Assembly (NCBI RefSeq): GCF_003385895.1
Contig: NZ_QRDQ01000010.1
Coordinates: 62,001-126,000 of the forward strand
Direction: 5' to 3'
DNA from: Flavobacterium cutihirudinis
Lineage (GTDB): Bacteria > Bacteroidota > Bacteroidia > Flavobacteriales > Flavobacteriaceae
Length of the DNA stretch: 64,000 nucleotides
Shown piece after piece: positions 1 through 8,754 of this stretch (positions are counted from its first letter, which is position 1; every line of letters begins with the position of its first letter). Position numbers and translations under genes: made by a program. Under the pieces are notes generated by a model that was not told the origin of the DNA, did no database searches, and saw nothing but the letters and a program-made list of their open reading frames with translations.

Positions 1-36
1 ATCTAGTTTAGAATTTTTAAGAACATCAAAAAAAAA

Positions 37-58
37 CGCAAAGTCGGGAGACTTTGCG
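37..58. repeat. Short palindromic element (AAAGTC/GACTTT family)
   Basis: A 9-bp perfect stem (CGCAAAGTC / GACTTTGCG) around a GGGA loop. The same core recurs near 50.35, 50.41, 50.53 and 50.59 kb, so this is a dispersed intergenic repeat. Downstream of a run of A residues it could also act as a minus-strand terminator. Confidence 0.6.
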
Positions 59-115
59 GAGCGGGGTCCAATATATAATTTAAATCACGGATTACGTTCT
101 TTCATGCATCATTCA

Positions 116-284
116 GGTTCGGAACCCCATCGTTTAGGTTCAGAACTCCATTGTTTAGGTCCGGAGCCTCAAATTTGAGGTCCGGAACCCCAAATTTGAG
201 GCTCATGACGTCAAATTTTACGTCAGCCAACGTATATTTTGAGGTTCCGGACCTCAAATTTGAGGCTCCGAACCGAAAAATTGG
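116..284. repeat. Degenerate 21-bp tandem repeat, about eight units
   Basis: Units start at 116, 137, 158, 179, 200, 221, 243 and 264 with a form like GGTCCGGAACCCCAAATTTGA. One unit is 22 nt. The period is 7 codons, and both strands stay open through most of it (minus strand: heptads such as VPDLKFE, APDLNNG, VLNLNDG). No signal peptide, domain or convincing start is seen, so I treat it as a non-coding repeat or the relic of a heptapeptide-repeat gene. Confidence 0.65.
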
Positions 285-359
285 GGTAAACAACCTCAAC
301 GATGGATCTTTAGACGTCATTTATGTAGAAAATTGTTCTATTTGCTTGGTTTATTTGTT

Positions 360-435
360 AGCGCGAGCATCCCGCTCGGGCAAGATGCAATTGGTATTTT
401 GAATTTCTTGCGTTCACGAGCGAGACGCTCGCGCT
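360..435. repeat. Imperfect inverted repeat (GC-rich REP-like hairpin)
   Basis: Arms 360-378 and 417-435 match at 17 of 19 positions (AGCGCGAGCATCCCGCTCG against its partner) with a 38-nt middle. It is strongly GC-rich compared with its surroundings and lies beyond the 3' end of the minus-strand gene at 453-755. It may stabilise or end that transcript. Confidence 0.55.
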
Positions 436-452
436 AGCGGGGTTTTTTTACA

Positions 453-755
453 TTAAATATATTTTTTATGGCTTATCGCGATAAGGACATCGAATTGAAT
501 TCTATTCGTATTTATTGTAGATGAACTACTTTCAGTTTTACCTCCAACTTGGAAAATTTGAGAAACAGTTATTTTACCTCCAATATCATCTTTATTTCCT
601 TCATTGGATTGAACACCAATATCAAAATGAATTTTTCTATAACCATTTTCTACACCTTCTGAAGTAGGAGACTTTTGTTTAATGTAGTTGTGCCCCTCTA
701 TAAGACCATCTGTAATTTGCTTTATTGACTCTGATATGAATTCTTTTAGTTCCAT
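453..755 (-). CDS. Small conserved-type hypothetical protein (100 aa)
   Basis: A soluble 100-residue protein without signal peptide or membrane segment. It starts MELKEFISESIKQI, an amphipathic helix, followed by a beta-rich part with an IHFDIGVQ segment and a Ser/Thr-rich stretch (SSSSTINTN), then a hydrophobic strand IQFDVLIAI. This layout (N-terminal MELK-FI helix, then two strands of the form I-x-F-D-V) resembles small bacterial proteins of unknown function. It sits 35 nt downstream of the membrane-protein gene at 790-1527 on the same strand, so the two are probably co-transcribed. I cannot assign a function. Confidence 0.6.
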   Translation of the reverse strand: MELKEFISESIKQITDGLIEGHNYIKQKSPTSEGVENGYRKIHFDIGVQSNEGNKDDIGGKITVSQIFQVGGKTESSSSTINTNRIQFDVLIAISHKKYI

Positions 756-789
756 TTTATAAATTATATATAAAGGTTTGAATAATAGT

Positions 790-1527
790 TTATTTTACAT
801 TACAATATTCAATTTCGTTAATTTTATCGATAGGGAAAACTATTGTTTTATCGTTAATTGAATCTAAAATGAAAACGAATGAAGAAGTTTTTCCAATAAA
901 TCTCAAATTAGAAGTTTTTTGTGCATCTATTGTTTTGTTATTATCGATATGTAAAATAACACTTTCTCGTTGTATGATTTTTTTACAATGAAATCCAACA
1001 GAAAGAGGAATAAGTAAAACCACAAATGATAGAGATATCATTATTCCAATCAAGTTTTGTTCATTTTCAACCTTATTATATTTTTTGGAATCAAAAAACA
1101 AATTATAAATTGAGAATTCAATAAAACTTAGCATAAGAATAGACACAATGATTATAGCAATAAATACCCTTAATGTTTCATTGCTATACATAATATAAAA
1201 TATTATACCTATTACAATTGTCATAGGTATAATTCTTCTCTTTAATGACGTTTTAAAAATAGTTTTATCCCAATAACTGTTGTCTTTTTCTTGAAACATT
1301 TTTTTAATTCCAAAGTACAAAATAAGTAGGTAAATTAATGAAGCAATTGTATACTTCGAATAGATTATAGTTAAGTCTTCAAAACCTAAATAAGTACTAA
1401 TATCTATATCAAAATTAAGATAAAAGGAAAAAACTCCCATATAAGTTATTGCTATAGATAATGGAACAGCTAGAAATATTAAATGTTTTAAATTATTAAT
1501 TAATGATTCAAATGATGTGTTTGTCAT
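790..1527 (-). CDS. Hypothetical multi-pass membrane protein (245 aa)
   Basis: About five hydrophobic segments are visible (roughly residues 12-35, 55-75, 97-115, 120-142 and 160-180), followed by a soluble tail of about 60 residues (HIDNNKTIDAQKTSNLRFIG...). The first segment follows a short polar N-terminus and no cleavable signal is apparent. The tail is beta-like and ends EIEYCNVK. No catalytic motif is recognised. It probably forms a two-gene unit with the small protein at 453-755. ATG start; no closer start would keep the first membrane segment. Confidence 0.6.
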   Translation of the reverse strand: MTNTSFESLINNLKHLIFLAVPLSIAITYMGVFSFYLNFDIDISTYLGFEDLTIIYSKYTIASLIYLLILYFGIKKMFQEKDNSYWDKTIFKTSLKRRIIPMTIVIGIIFYIMYSNETLRVFIAIIIVSILMLSFIEFSIYNLFFDSKKYNKVENEQNLIGIMISLSFVVLLIPLSVGFHCKKIIQRESVILHIDNNKTIDAQKTSNLRFIGKTSSFVFILDSINDKTIVFPIDKINEIEYCNVK

Positions 1528-1659
1528 ATTTCAAAATTCTAGTTTTTTTGTCAAATATATTTATTTTTATTATAATTGATTTTGACCATGTTTTATACTT
1601 TTATTGAAAAAATATAAGAGGTGTATATTAAATATTATAAAGAAAAAATATAAGAAAGC

Positions 1660-1702
1660 AAAAAAAGGACAGTCCCTCCAATTAAAGAAGAACTGCCCTT
1701 TT
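1660..1702 (-). terminator. Rho-independent terminator of the efflux operon
   Basis: Read on the minus strand, arms 1692-1702 and 1663-1673 (10 of 11 paired, AAAAGGGCAGT / ACTGTCCTTTT) lead into a U tract (the A run at 1660-1666). It lies about 80 nt beyond the adaptor stop codon. Confidence 0.6.
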
Positions 1703-1781
1703 AAGCAAATTTTTAAATTTGCATTCCTAAGAATGCGTACAGTTTTTGGGTAATCTACTAAAAAGAAGACTAAAACGCAGG

Positions 1782-2870
1782 TTATTCGTTTATGACATCG
1801 CCTTCCTTAGTTTCTTCGCTGGCAATTTTCACCAGTTTATCGTTTGGAGTCAAATCCCCGAAAATTTCGATTTTATCTTCGATTTCTCTTCCTTTTTTAA
1901 TGTCAACTCTTGTTGCTTTATGGTTTACTACTTTCACCACATATATTCCTTCTGCAGAACTTACTACTGCCGATTTTGGTACTACAAAAGTGCTGTCTTT
2001 CGCGTTAAGCGGTAATAAAACTTCGGCAACCATTCCGGGTAATAAATTTCCTTTGGTGTTGTGAACGTCCATTTCAACTCTTTCAGAACGAAGTTTCAAA
2101 TCTAATGCACCAGACATTCTGGTAATTTTAGCTGTAAAAGTTTCCGGTAACGATTTTACATTAAAACTCATTTCGTCGCCTGGGTGTAAATATCCTGTGT
2201 ACAATTCCGGAACAGAAACCGCCAAACGCAATTTACTTTGCTCCTGAATCGTTAATAAAGGCAAATCTGAGCCTTTTCCTGCCGGTCCAACAAATGTTCC
2301 TAAATTCACATTTCTTGCGGCTACAACACCATCAAACGGAGCACGAATTTCTAAGTAACCTCTCATAATGGAAATTTCTTTATGAGCTGCAATTGCTGCT
2401 TGGTATTGTGCGTAATCAGAATTCTTTTTTCCGCTTGCCATTTCTAAGTCATTTTTAGAAATGGTTCCTTCTACTTTACTCGTTTCGTACAAACGGTTGT
2501 AAGTGCTTTTGCTGGTAGCGTAAATCGCTTCCATAGATTTCAATCTTGATTCGGCTGCAGCCACTTGCGAACTAATTTCAGGCGCTTCTAAAACAATTAA
2601 AAGCTGTCCTTTTTTTACTTTCGAACCAATGTCAACTTTAAGAGTTTTTACGAAACTGCTCACTTTTGCATACAAATCAACTTGTTGAAAACCGGTTAAT
2701 TCGGCTGGTAAACGCAATTCTGTTGTTAGTTTTTCCTTCGCTAAAAGGAAAGTTTCTACTTTAGGTTCAATTTCCTGTGTTACTGTTTCTTCTTTTTTAG
2801 AATTACAGCTGTTTAAGAAAAATAATGCTGAAAAAACCAGCGCGCTATATTTTATAATTTTAGTGTTCAT
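1782..2870 (-). CDS. RND efflux periplasmic adaptor (HlyD/MFP family lipoprotein)
   Basis: Membrane-fusion subunit that links an inner-membrane RND pump to an outer-membrane channel. The N-terminus has a lipoprotein signal (hydrophobic run then FFLNSC, Cys about 22). A lipoyl/barrel-sandwich half follows (residues about 60-100, VSSFVKTLKVDIGSKVKKGQLL), then an alpha-helical hairpin, the second lipoyl half (YLEIRAPFDGVVAARNVNLGTFV) and a beta-barrel ending GDVINE. The 362-aa length is normal for the family. Its start overlaps the pump gene end by 11 nt, so the genes are translationally coupled. The substrate cannot be told from sequence. Confidence 0.92.
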   Translation of the reverse strand: MNTKIIKYSALVFSALFFLNSCNSKKEETVTQEIEPKVETFLLAKEKLTTELRLPAELTGFQQVDLYAKVSSFVKTLKVDIGSKVKKGQLLIVLEAPEISSQVAAAESRLKSMEAIYATSKSTYNRLYETSKVEGTISKNDLEMASGKKNSDYAQYQAAIAAHKEISIMRGYLEIRAPFDGVVAARNVNLGTFVGPAGKGSDLPLLTIQEQSKLRLAVSVPELYTGYLHPGDEMSFNVKSLPETFTAKITRMSGALDLKLRSERVEMDVHNTKGNLLPGMVAEVLLPLNAKDSTFVVPKSAVVSSAEGIYVVKVVNHKATRVDIKKGREIEDKIEIFGDLTPNDKLVKIASEETKEGDVINE

Positions 2871-5800
2871 TTTTTGGTTTTAAAGATGAGATATAATGGA
2901 TACTTTCTTCGTCTTCAGGATCTAAAGAAACAGATTGTGTCGATGTTTTTTCTTGTGCCCAGGCAAATATCTGAGGCAGAATAAGCAATACGGCAAAAGT
3001 AGAAAATAATAATCCGCCAATAACCGCTCTTCCTAACGGAGAAACCTGATCGCCACCTTCGCCATGACCAATTGCCATTGGCAACATTCCGGCAATCATC
3101 GCCACCGAAGTCATGATAATCGGACGAAGACGCAATGCAGCAGCTTCACGCGCAGATTCTAAGGCATTTCCGTTTATTTTTCGAAGCTGTTCGGCATTCG
3201 TCACCAATAAAACGGCGTTGGCAATCGAAACCCCAACCGACATGATAATTCCCATATACGATTGTAAGTTTAGCGTCGAACCTGTAAGCGTAAGCATTAA
3301 TAAAGCGCCTAAAACTACCGCAGGAACTGTCGTTAAAATGACTAACGAAACTTTGAACGACTGAAAATTAGCGGCCAACATTAAGAAGATTACAAAAATA
3401 GCAACCAATAATCCAGTTTGCAAACTGCTTAATGTCTCGGTCAATACAGTACTTAGTCCAATTGGCGTTATAAACAAACCACGTGGTAATTCGCCAAGAG
3501 AACTAATAGTTTTGCTCACATCTTTAGAAGCGGTCCCCAAATCGGTCTGGAAGATGTTTGCAGTAACAGTAATGTATGGCATGGCCCCTAAATTGTCGTT
3601 TTCACCACTTACAAAGCCGGGTGTAATTTTAGCAACGTCACTTAAAACAGGACGAAGCGAGTTTTTCAATACCGGAATTTCTCCAATATCGGTTTTACTT
3701 TTCATTTTGTTTAACGGAACCTGAACCTGAACAGAATACGATAATCCTGCTTTTTCGTCAACCCAGTTGTTTTTTTCGGTATAACGTGAAGATGAAGTTG
3801 AAGCCACAAGCGAACGTGAAATATCGTTCATATCAACTCCTAATTCGGCAGCACGGGTTCTGTCAATATCAATATTCATTGCCGGATAATGAATCGGCTG
3901 ACCAATTTGAACGTCTCTGAAATACGAAATCGCTTTCAGTTTTTCTACAATTTGATTCGCAAACAATTCATTTCGTTTTTTGTCTTTTCCGGCCACTCGA
4001 ATTTCGATTGGAGTAGGAGAGCCCTGACTTAAAACTTTGTCGGTCAACTCGATTGGTTCAAAAGAAATTTTGGTATTAGGAAGTGCTTTTTTAAGTCTAG
4101 CTCTAAAATCGTCTTTAAAATCATCCATGTCTTCATGATAGTCTTTCAAACTCACCTGAAAAACGGCTTCGTGTGAACCTGCCATGAAAAGATAAATTGG
4201 GTTGATGGAGAACAACGAAGGGTGCTGACCAACATATACAGATGAAATTCCGATGTGTTCTTTACCCACTTTTTTCTCTAATTCTTTTAGAACAATTCGC
4301 GCTTGTTCTTCGGTTCTTTCTAAACGTGTTCCGTCAACAGCACGCATTCTCAATTGAAACTGACTTGAATTGGTTCTCGGGAAAACGTCTTTTCCGATAA
4401 AATTAATTAAGATGATTGCCAAAACAGTTGCAGAAACAAGATATACGATAGTCGTTATTTTTTTGTGAACAAACAAACGGTCTAATGTTCGCATGAAACG
4501 AATCTTGAAGCGTTCGAAAGCACTAATTTTTCCGTTGTTATTGGTATCTACTCTTTCTACATAATCTTTTTTCTGTGTAATCAGATTTTGTTCCGATTCT
4601 GGTGTTAAACCGCTGTCATTAAATTCAGCTTCATCATCTGTAATTTCCGGTCCGTGTTCGTGTTTGGCGTGTCCTTTCATCATCCAGTTGGCCATTACAG
4701 GAACAAATGTCTGCGAAAGCAAGAATGAAATTACCATCGAAAATCCAATTGCTAAAGCCAATGGCAAGAACAAAGCACCGGGAATTCCGACCATTGTAAA
4801 TGCTGGTGCAAAAACGGCTAGAATACAAAGTAAGATCAATAATTTAGGTAAAGCAATTTCCTGACAGGCATCCCAAATGGCGAGTGCCTTGGGTTTTCCC
4901 ATGTCGAGATGTTGGTGAATATTTTCAATGGTTACCGTACTTTCATCCACCAAAATACCAATCGCCAAAGCCAATCCTGATAATGACATTAAGTTGATGG
5001 TTTGCCCGAATAATTTCAGGAAGAAAACTCCGGAAATAATCGAAATCGGAATAGTCATAATTACAATCAAAGCCGCACGACGGTCACCCAAGAATAATAA
5101 AACCATTAATCCTGTTAGAACCGCACCAATTATTCCTTCAGTAATCAAACTTTTAACCGAGTTGATTACATAAACCGACTGGTCAAATTCATACGTAATG
5201 TTTACATCTTCAGGAAGTGTACTCTGAATTTTAGGTAATTCCGATTTTAATTTCTGAACCACATCCCAAGTCGAAGCGTCTCCCGCTTTTGCGATACTAA
5301 TATAAACCGAACGTTTTCCGTTTACCAAAGCATAACCCGCAGTAATATCGGCACCATCTTTTACTGATGCAACATCGCCTAATTTTAAGTTCTGAACACC
5401 GCCTTTGAATAACGGAATCTGCTCAAAATCCTTAATTTCTTTAATTGTATTGTTGGTTGGCGTAATATAGTTTTTATCGCCCATACGAACGTTTCCTGAA
5501 GGAGCCGTTTGGTTGTTCAAACGAATGGCTTCAACAATTTGATCCGGTGTCATATTGTGCGAACGCAATAAATCCGGATCTACGTTTACCTCAATAGTTC
5601 TTGGGCTTCCGCCAAAGGGAGCCGGAGATAATAAACCAGGAATCGAAGTAAAGGAAGCACGAACATAAACGTTGGCTAAATCCTGTAATTCGTTGTTTGA
5701 ACGTATTTTACTGCTCAAAACCAATTGACCAATTGGAAGTGAAGAAGCATCAAAACGAATGATAAACGGAGGCTGTGTTCCCGGAGGAAAAGCCGCTTGA

Positions 5801-6144
5801 ATTCTGTTTGAAAGCGCACTTAACTCGGCTGCAGCCTGAGCCATATTGGTTCCTTCATAATAGGTTAATTTCATAATCATTAACCCCTGAATATTTTTGG
5901 TTTCTACCGATTTGATACCGTTTGAGAAAGGTAAAACGTTTACGTAGTTTTTGGCAAAATAAGCCTCCATCTGATCTGGCGTATAACCTCCAAATGGGTG
6001 CGCAATATAAATAACCGGCAAATTCATTTTTGGCAGAATGTCTACCTTAATGTCTTTGATGGCACCAATTCCGAAGAAAAATAGACCCGCAACCAATACT
6101 AAAATGGAAATGGGTTTGCGGAGTGCAAAACGTATTAAATTCAT
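2860..6144 (-). CDS. RND efflux pump permease (AcrB/CusA superfamily)
   Basis: Proton-driven inner-membrane transporter of 1094 aa with the expected pattern: TM1 at the N-terminus (ISILVLVAGLFFFGIGAI), a large periplasmic loop, TM2-6 (TM4 region GLALAIGILVDESTVTIENI), a long central cytoplasmic loop (about 490-580), a second periplasmic loop and TM8-12 (VGVSIANAVLLVTNAEQLR). The TM4 acidic residue expected for proton relay lies in ILVDES. The central loop is His/Asp-rich (HAKHEHGPEITDDEAE) and contains a canonical EF-hand-like loop, DTNNNGKISAFE, residues 533-544, which is unusual for this family. It is encoded between the channel gene (12 nt upstream) and the adaptor (overlapping). Confidence 0.93.
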   Translation of the reverse strand: MNLIRFALRKPISILVLVAGLFFFGIGAIKDIKVDILPKMNLPVIYIAHPFGGYTPDQMEAYFAKNYVNVLPFSNGIKSVETKNIQGLMIMKLTYYEGTNMAQAAAELSALSNRIQAAFPPGTQPPFIIRFDASSLPIGQLVLSSKIRSNNELQDLANVYVRASFTSIPGLLSPAPFGGSPRTIEVNVDPDLLRSHNMTPDQIVEAIRLNNQTAPSGNVRMGDKNYITPTNNTIKEIKDFEQIPLFKGGVQNLKLGDVASVKDGADITAGYALVNGKRSVYISIAKAGDASTWDVVQKLKSELPKIQSTLPEDVNITYEFDQSVYVINSVKSLITEGIIGAVLTGLMVLLFLGDRRAALIVIMTIPISIISGVFFLKLFGQTINLMSLSGLALAIGILVDESTVTIENIHQHLDMGKPKALAIWDACQEIALPKLLILLCILAVFAPAFTMVGIPGALFLPLALAIGFSMVISFLLSQTFVPVMANWMMKGHAKHEHGPEITDDEAEFNDSGLTPESEQNLITQKKDYVERVDTNNNGKISAFERFKIRFMRTLDRLFVHKKITTIVYLVSATVLAIILINFIGKDVFPRTNSSQFQLRMRAVDGTRLERTEEQARIVLKELEKKVGKEHIGISSVYVGQHPSLFSINPIYLFMAGSHEAVFQVSLKDYHEDMDDFKDDFRARLKKALPNTKISFEPIELTDKVLSQGSPTPIEIRVAGKDKKRNELFANQIVEKLKAISYFRDVQIGQPIHYPAMNIDIDRTRAAELGVDMNDISRSLVASTSSSRYTEKNNWVDEKAGLSYSVQVQVPLNKMKSKTDIGEIPVLKNSLRPVLSDVAKITPGFVSGENDNLGAMPYITVTANIFQTDLGTASKDVSKTISSLGELPRGLFITPIGLSTVLTETLSSLQTGLLVAIFVIFLMLAANFQSFKVSLVILTTVPAVVLGALLMLTLTGSTLNLQSYMGIIMSVGVSIANAVLLVTNAEQLRKINGNALESAREAAALRLRPIIMTSVAMIAGMLPMAIGHGEGGDQVSPLGRAVIGGLLFSTFAVLLILPQIFAWAQEKTSTQSVSLDPEDEESIHYISSLKPKNEH

Positions 6145-6156
6145 TAGGATTTATAA

Positions 6157-7542
6157 TTAAAATTCATTTATAAATAAGTCAAAATTTCCTGTTGCAGCGA
6201 CTTTCAATAAGTACGATTGCCACACATTATTATTGACAATATCTCGATCGATTTCAGCGCGATTTAACGTAAACATAGTTTGAGTCAAATCGGTTAAATC
6301 GGTTAAACCATTTTTGTACAATGTCGATTTCTGGATGTAAGCTCTTTTTGCTGCATCAACCTGAATTGGCGCTTCGGCATAATTTTCCAAAGTAATTTTG
6401 ATTTTATCTTCGGCAAAAGTTAGCTGCGATTTCAATTCTCTGTCAGCCTGATTGTACTCTTCCTGCAACGCCTGAGAAACAAATTTCTGAGCGCTTACTT
6501 GTTTGCTTGAGCGGAAAGGCGTGGTTAAATTCCACGTAATTCCAACACCAACCAAATAATTGCTGCGATCGGGATTTACACCATCCCAGTAATTTCTGCT
6601 AAAAGCATGTTGGTCTGTCGCATAACCATTCTCAAATCCAGAAGCTCTGGTTTGTAAAACCCCAAAAGCACTCATTGTTGGATAATAGAAACGTTTGTAC
6701 AATTTAACCTGTTGGTTGCTGTAATCGATTTTGGTTTTATAGAATTGTAATAAAGGGTGAAGACTATCCGGTGCACTTTCTTTTGTTACCAATTCTTTTG
6801 GAATCTGAGTGACAAAAAGTGTATCTGTAACAAAATCTTGGGGCGCAACGCCCATTAAATCTACTAATTTATTGTTTTGTTCCTTAACGAAGTTTCTGGC
6901 TAAGTTTAAAGCTATTTTAGCTTTTGAAACTTCGGCTGTAGCCAATGTAGAATCCACTCCGGCCAATAATCCGTTTTTAACTCTCGCGACGGCTGTTTTT
7001 TTGAAAACTTCGGCACGATCCAGATTTTTCTGCTGCGAAATCAACAATCTTTGGCTTGCCAATAAATTCAAATAAGCAGCGGAAATTTTGATTTCCTGTT
7101 GGAATTTTTCCTGCTGTAAATCTTTTTCTTTGGCCTGAACATCAATTTTAGATAAATTGATTTTTTCCTGTGTTTTTCCGAAAGTGAAAAAATCCCAGTT
7201 CATGTTGACTAAATAAAGTGCGCCAAAAGCCGAATTCCAGTTTTGTTCTGGCAACGGAAGACCTGATGAAGCAACTCCTAAACCTCCAAATCCGTAAAGC
7301 GGTCCGTTTTGTCCGTTTACGGTTCCGTAATCCTGCTGTGCCGATAAATTTAAATTTGGCAAGTAATCACGGCGAGATTGTTTCAGCGTCTCTTTGGATG
7401 CATTGGTGTAATTGTTTTTTGCCCTAATTGAACCGTAGTTTTCAAGACCTGTTTTTATTGCTTCTTTTAAAGACAGGGTTTGAGCATAACCGATTGAGGC
7501 AAAAATCAAGAAAAATAATAAGGTAATTTTTTTGAAATACAT
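6157..7542 (-). CDS. Outer-membrane efflux channel (TolC family)
   Basis: First gene of the efflux operon, encoding the outer-membrane exit duct. I start at 7542 rather than the upstream in-frame ATG (7611) because MYFKKITLLFFLIFASIGYAQ is a clear signal peptide ending YAQ; the 23 residues before it are not signal-like. The mature part begins TLSLKEAIKTGLENYG, typical of the first OEP repeat, and has long helical stretches (QEKFQQEIKISAAYLNLLAS, about residue 155) and a second repeat with SKQVSAQKFVSQALQEEYNQ. The mature protein is about 440 aa, normal for TolC-like proteins. Pump and adaptor follow directly on the minus strand. Confidence 0.9.
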   Translation of the reverse strand: MYFKKITLLFFLIFASIGYAQTLSLKEAIKTGLENYGSIRAKNNYTNASKETLKQSRRDYLPNLNLSAQQDYGTVNGQNGPLYGFGGLGVASSGLPLPEQNWNSAFGALYLVNMNWDFFTFGKTQEKINLSKIDVQAKEKDLQQEKFQQEIKISAAYLNLLASQRLLISQQKNLDRAEVFKKTAVARVKNGLLAGVDSTLATAEVSKAKIALNLARNFVKEQNNKLVDLMGVAPQDFVTDTLFVTQIPKELVTKESAPDSLHPLLQFYKTKIDYSNQQVKLYKRFYYPTMSAFGVLQTRASGFENGYATDQHAFSRNYWDGVNPDRSNYLVGVGITWNLTTPFRSSKQVSAQKFVSQALQEEYNQADRELKSQLTFAEDKIKITLENYAEAPIQVDAAKRAYIQKSTLYKNGLTDLTDLTQTMFTLNRAEIDRDIVNNNVWQSYLLKVAATGNFDLFINEF

Positions 7543-7634
7543 AAACTCAAAGTGTGATATGAAATGTTTTTGATGAAACAAATTTATTTCTCTTACACTG
7601 ATAAAAGTCATGTTAAGTGATGTACTGCACTAGT

Positions 7635-7659
7635 AAATGACCAATTGAATTGGTCATTT
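7635..7659. promoter_or_regulatory. 25-nt perfect palindrome, candidate operator
   Basis: AAATGACCAATT-G-AATTGGTCATTT, two 12-nt arms around one base. It lies in the 174-bp divergent region between the TolC-family gene (start 7542) and the histidine kinase (start 7717). Size and symmetry suit a homodimeric helix-turn-helix repressor. No such repressor is encoded next to it. Confidence 0.6.
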
Positions 7660-7716
7660 TTTGAAAAAAATAATTAAATATTTGTTCGTACTTTGTAAAC
7701 TATTTCAAAATTAAGA

Positions 7717-8754
7717 ATGAACAAAAGAATTGATAATATACTGGATAACAAATGGTGGCAGGAAGTTGCCGTTGTCCTTTTTTCCTTTACGATTTATACC
7801 TTAAAAAATGATTGGATGTTATTTAGTTCGTTCATTTCTATTTTAATGGGTATATTTTTCTATTGCATTTTATACATGCATGCGCAGTTTAACCGTTTTT
7901 TTCTGCTTCCGATTTTATTCAAATCCAATAAACCTTTCACTTATATTATTTTAACGCTCTTTGGGGTTTTTGTATTTTCTGTTGTTTTATATGAAATTAC
8001 AATGCTCGATATGTTTGCAAAATGCCATTTGTATCAAAACTCACATCAAAGAAGTTATGCGTACCAATTGGCAAGTGTTTTAGGAACTTTGGTCTGTATT
8101 CTGAGTCCGATTATTGTATTTAAGTTTTATCGTATTCACAGAAAACAAACGGATGCGGCTTTATTGTTTAATCAAATGCAGTTGAACTCTTTGAAAGGAC
8201 AATTAAATCCGCATTTTTTATTCAATACATTTAATACGCTTTACGGAATCAGTCTTCAATTTCCGGACAGAACACCCGATTTAATTATGAAAGTTTCGCA
8301 ATTAATGCGTTATCAATTAGAAAGTAACAGTAAACAATGCGTGTCTTTAGAAGATGAATTGGAGTTTATAAACAGTTATGTTCAGCTTGAAAAAGAGCGT
8401 GTTGGATATCGTTGTGATATCACTTTTGAAAGTAATGTGGATAACGAAAATGCGTACAAAATTTCGCCAATGCTTTTAATTGCATTTATTGAAAATGCTT
8501 TTAAACACGGTACTTGTGCTATTGAAAAATGCTTTGTCAAAATAACAATTTCAGTTGAAAACGGAGTCCTGCATCTTCATGTTGCAAATTCAATTCCGAA
8601 GAAAAACGATGTTATTTCGACCAAAATCGGTTTGAAAAATACAATTGAACGTCTGAATTTAATTTATGGAAAAGACTATAAATTAGATGTAAAAGATGAT
8701 AAACAAAATTATATTGTAGATTTGGAAATACAGCTTAAAAAGTTTGTAGGATGA
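7717..8754 (+). CDS. Sensor histidine kinase, LytS/YehU (His_kinase) family
   Basis: Membrane sensor that phosphorylates the response regulator encoded next. The N-terminal ~145 residues hold about four membrane segments with no recognisable extracellular ligand domain. The His_kinase region carries NPHFLFN with the phospho-acceptor His166, then the HATPase domain (PMLLIAFIENAFKHG, N box) and IGLKNTIERLNLIYG (G box). This is the usual architecture of LytTR-partner kinases in Bacteroidota. Its stop overlaps the regulator start (ATGA), so they are coupled. Divergence from the efflux operon suggests, but does not prove, that the system controls it. Confidence 0.92.
   Translation: MNKRIDNILDNKWWQEVAVVLFSFTIYTLKNDWMLFSSFISILMGIFFYCILYMHAQFNRFFLLPILFKSNKPFTYIILTLFGVFVFSVVLYEITMLDMFAKCHLYQNSHQRSYAYQLASVLGTLVCILSPIIVFKFYRIHRKQTDAALLFNQMQLNSLKGQLNPHFLFNTFNTLYGISLQFPDRTPDLIMKVSQLMRYQLESNSKQCVSLEDELEFINSYVQLEKERVGYRCDITFESNVDNENAYKISPMLLIAFIENAFKHGTCAIEKCFVKITISVENGVLHLHVANSIPKKNDVISTKIGLKNTIERLNLIYGKDYKLDVKDDKQNYIVDLEIQLKKFVG

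Noticed and set aside
102..402. Small genes on either strand over the first repeats
   Set aside because: Both frames only follow the 21-bp repeat; no signal, domain or credible promoter. Kept as a repeat.
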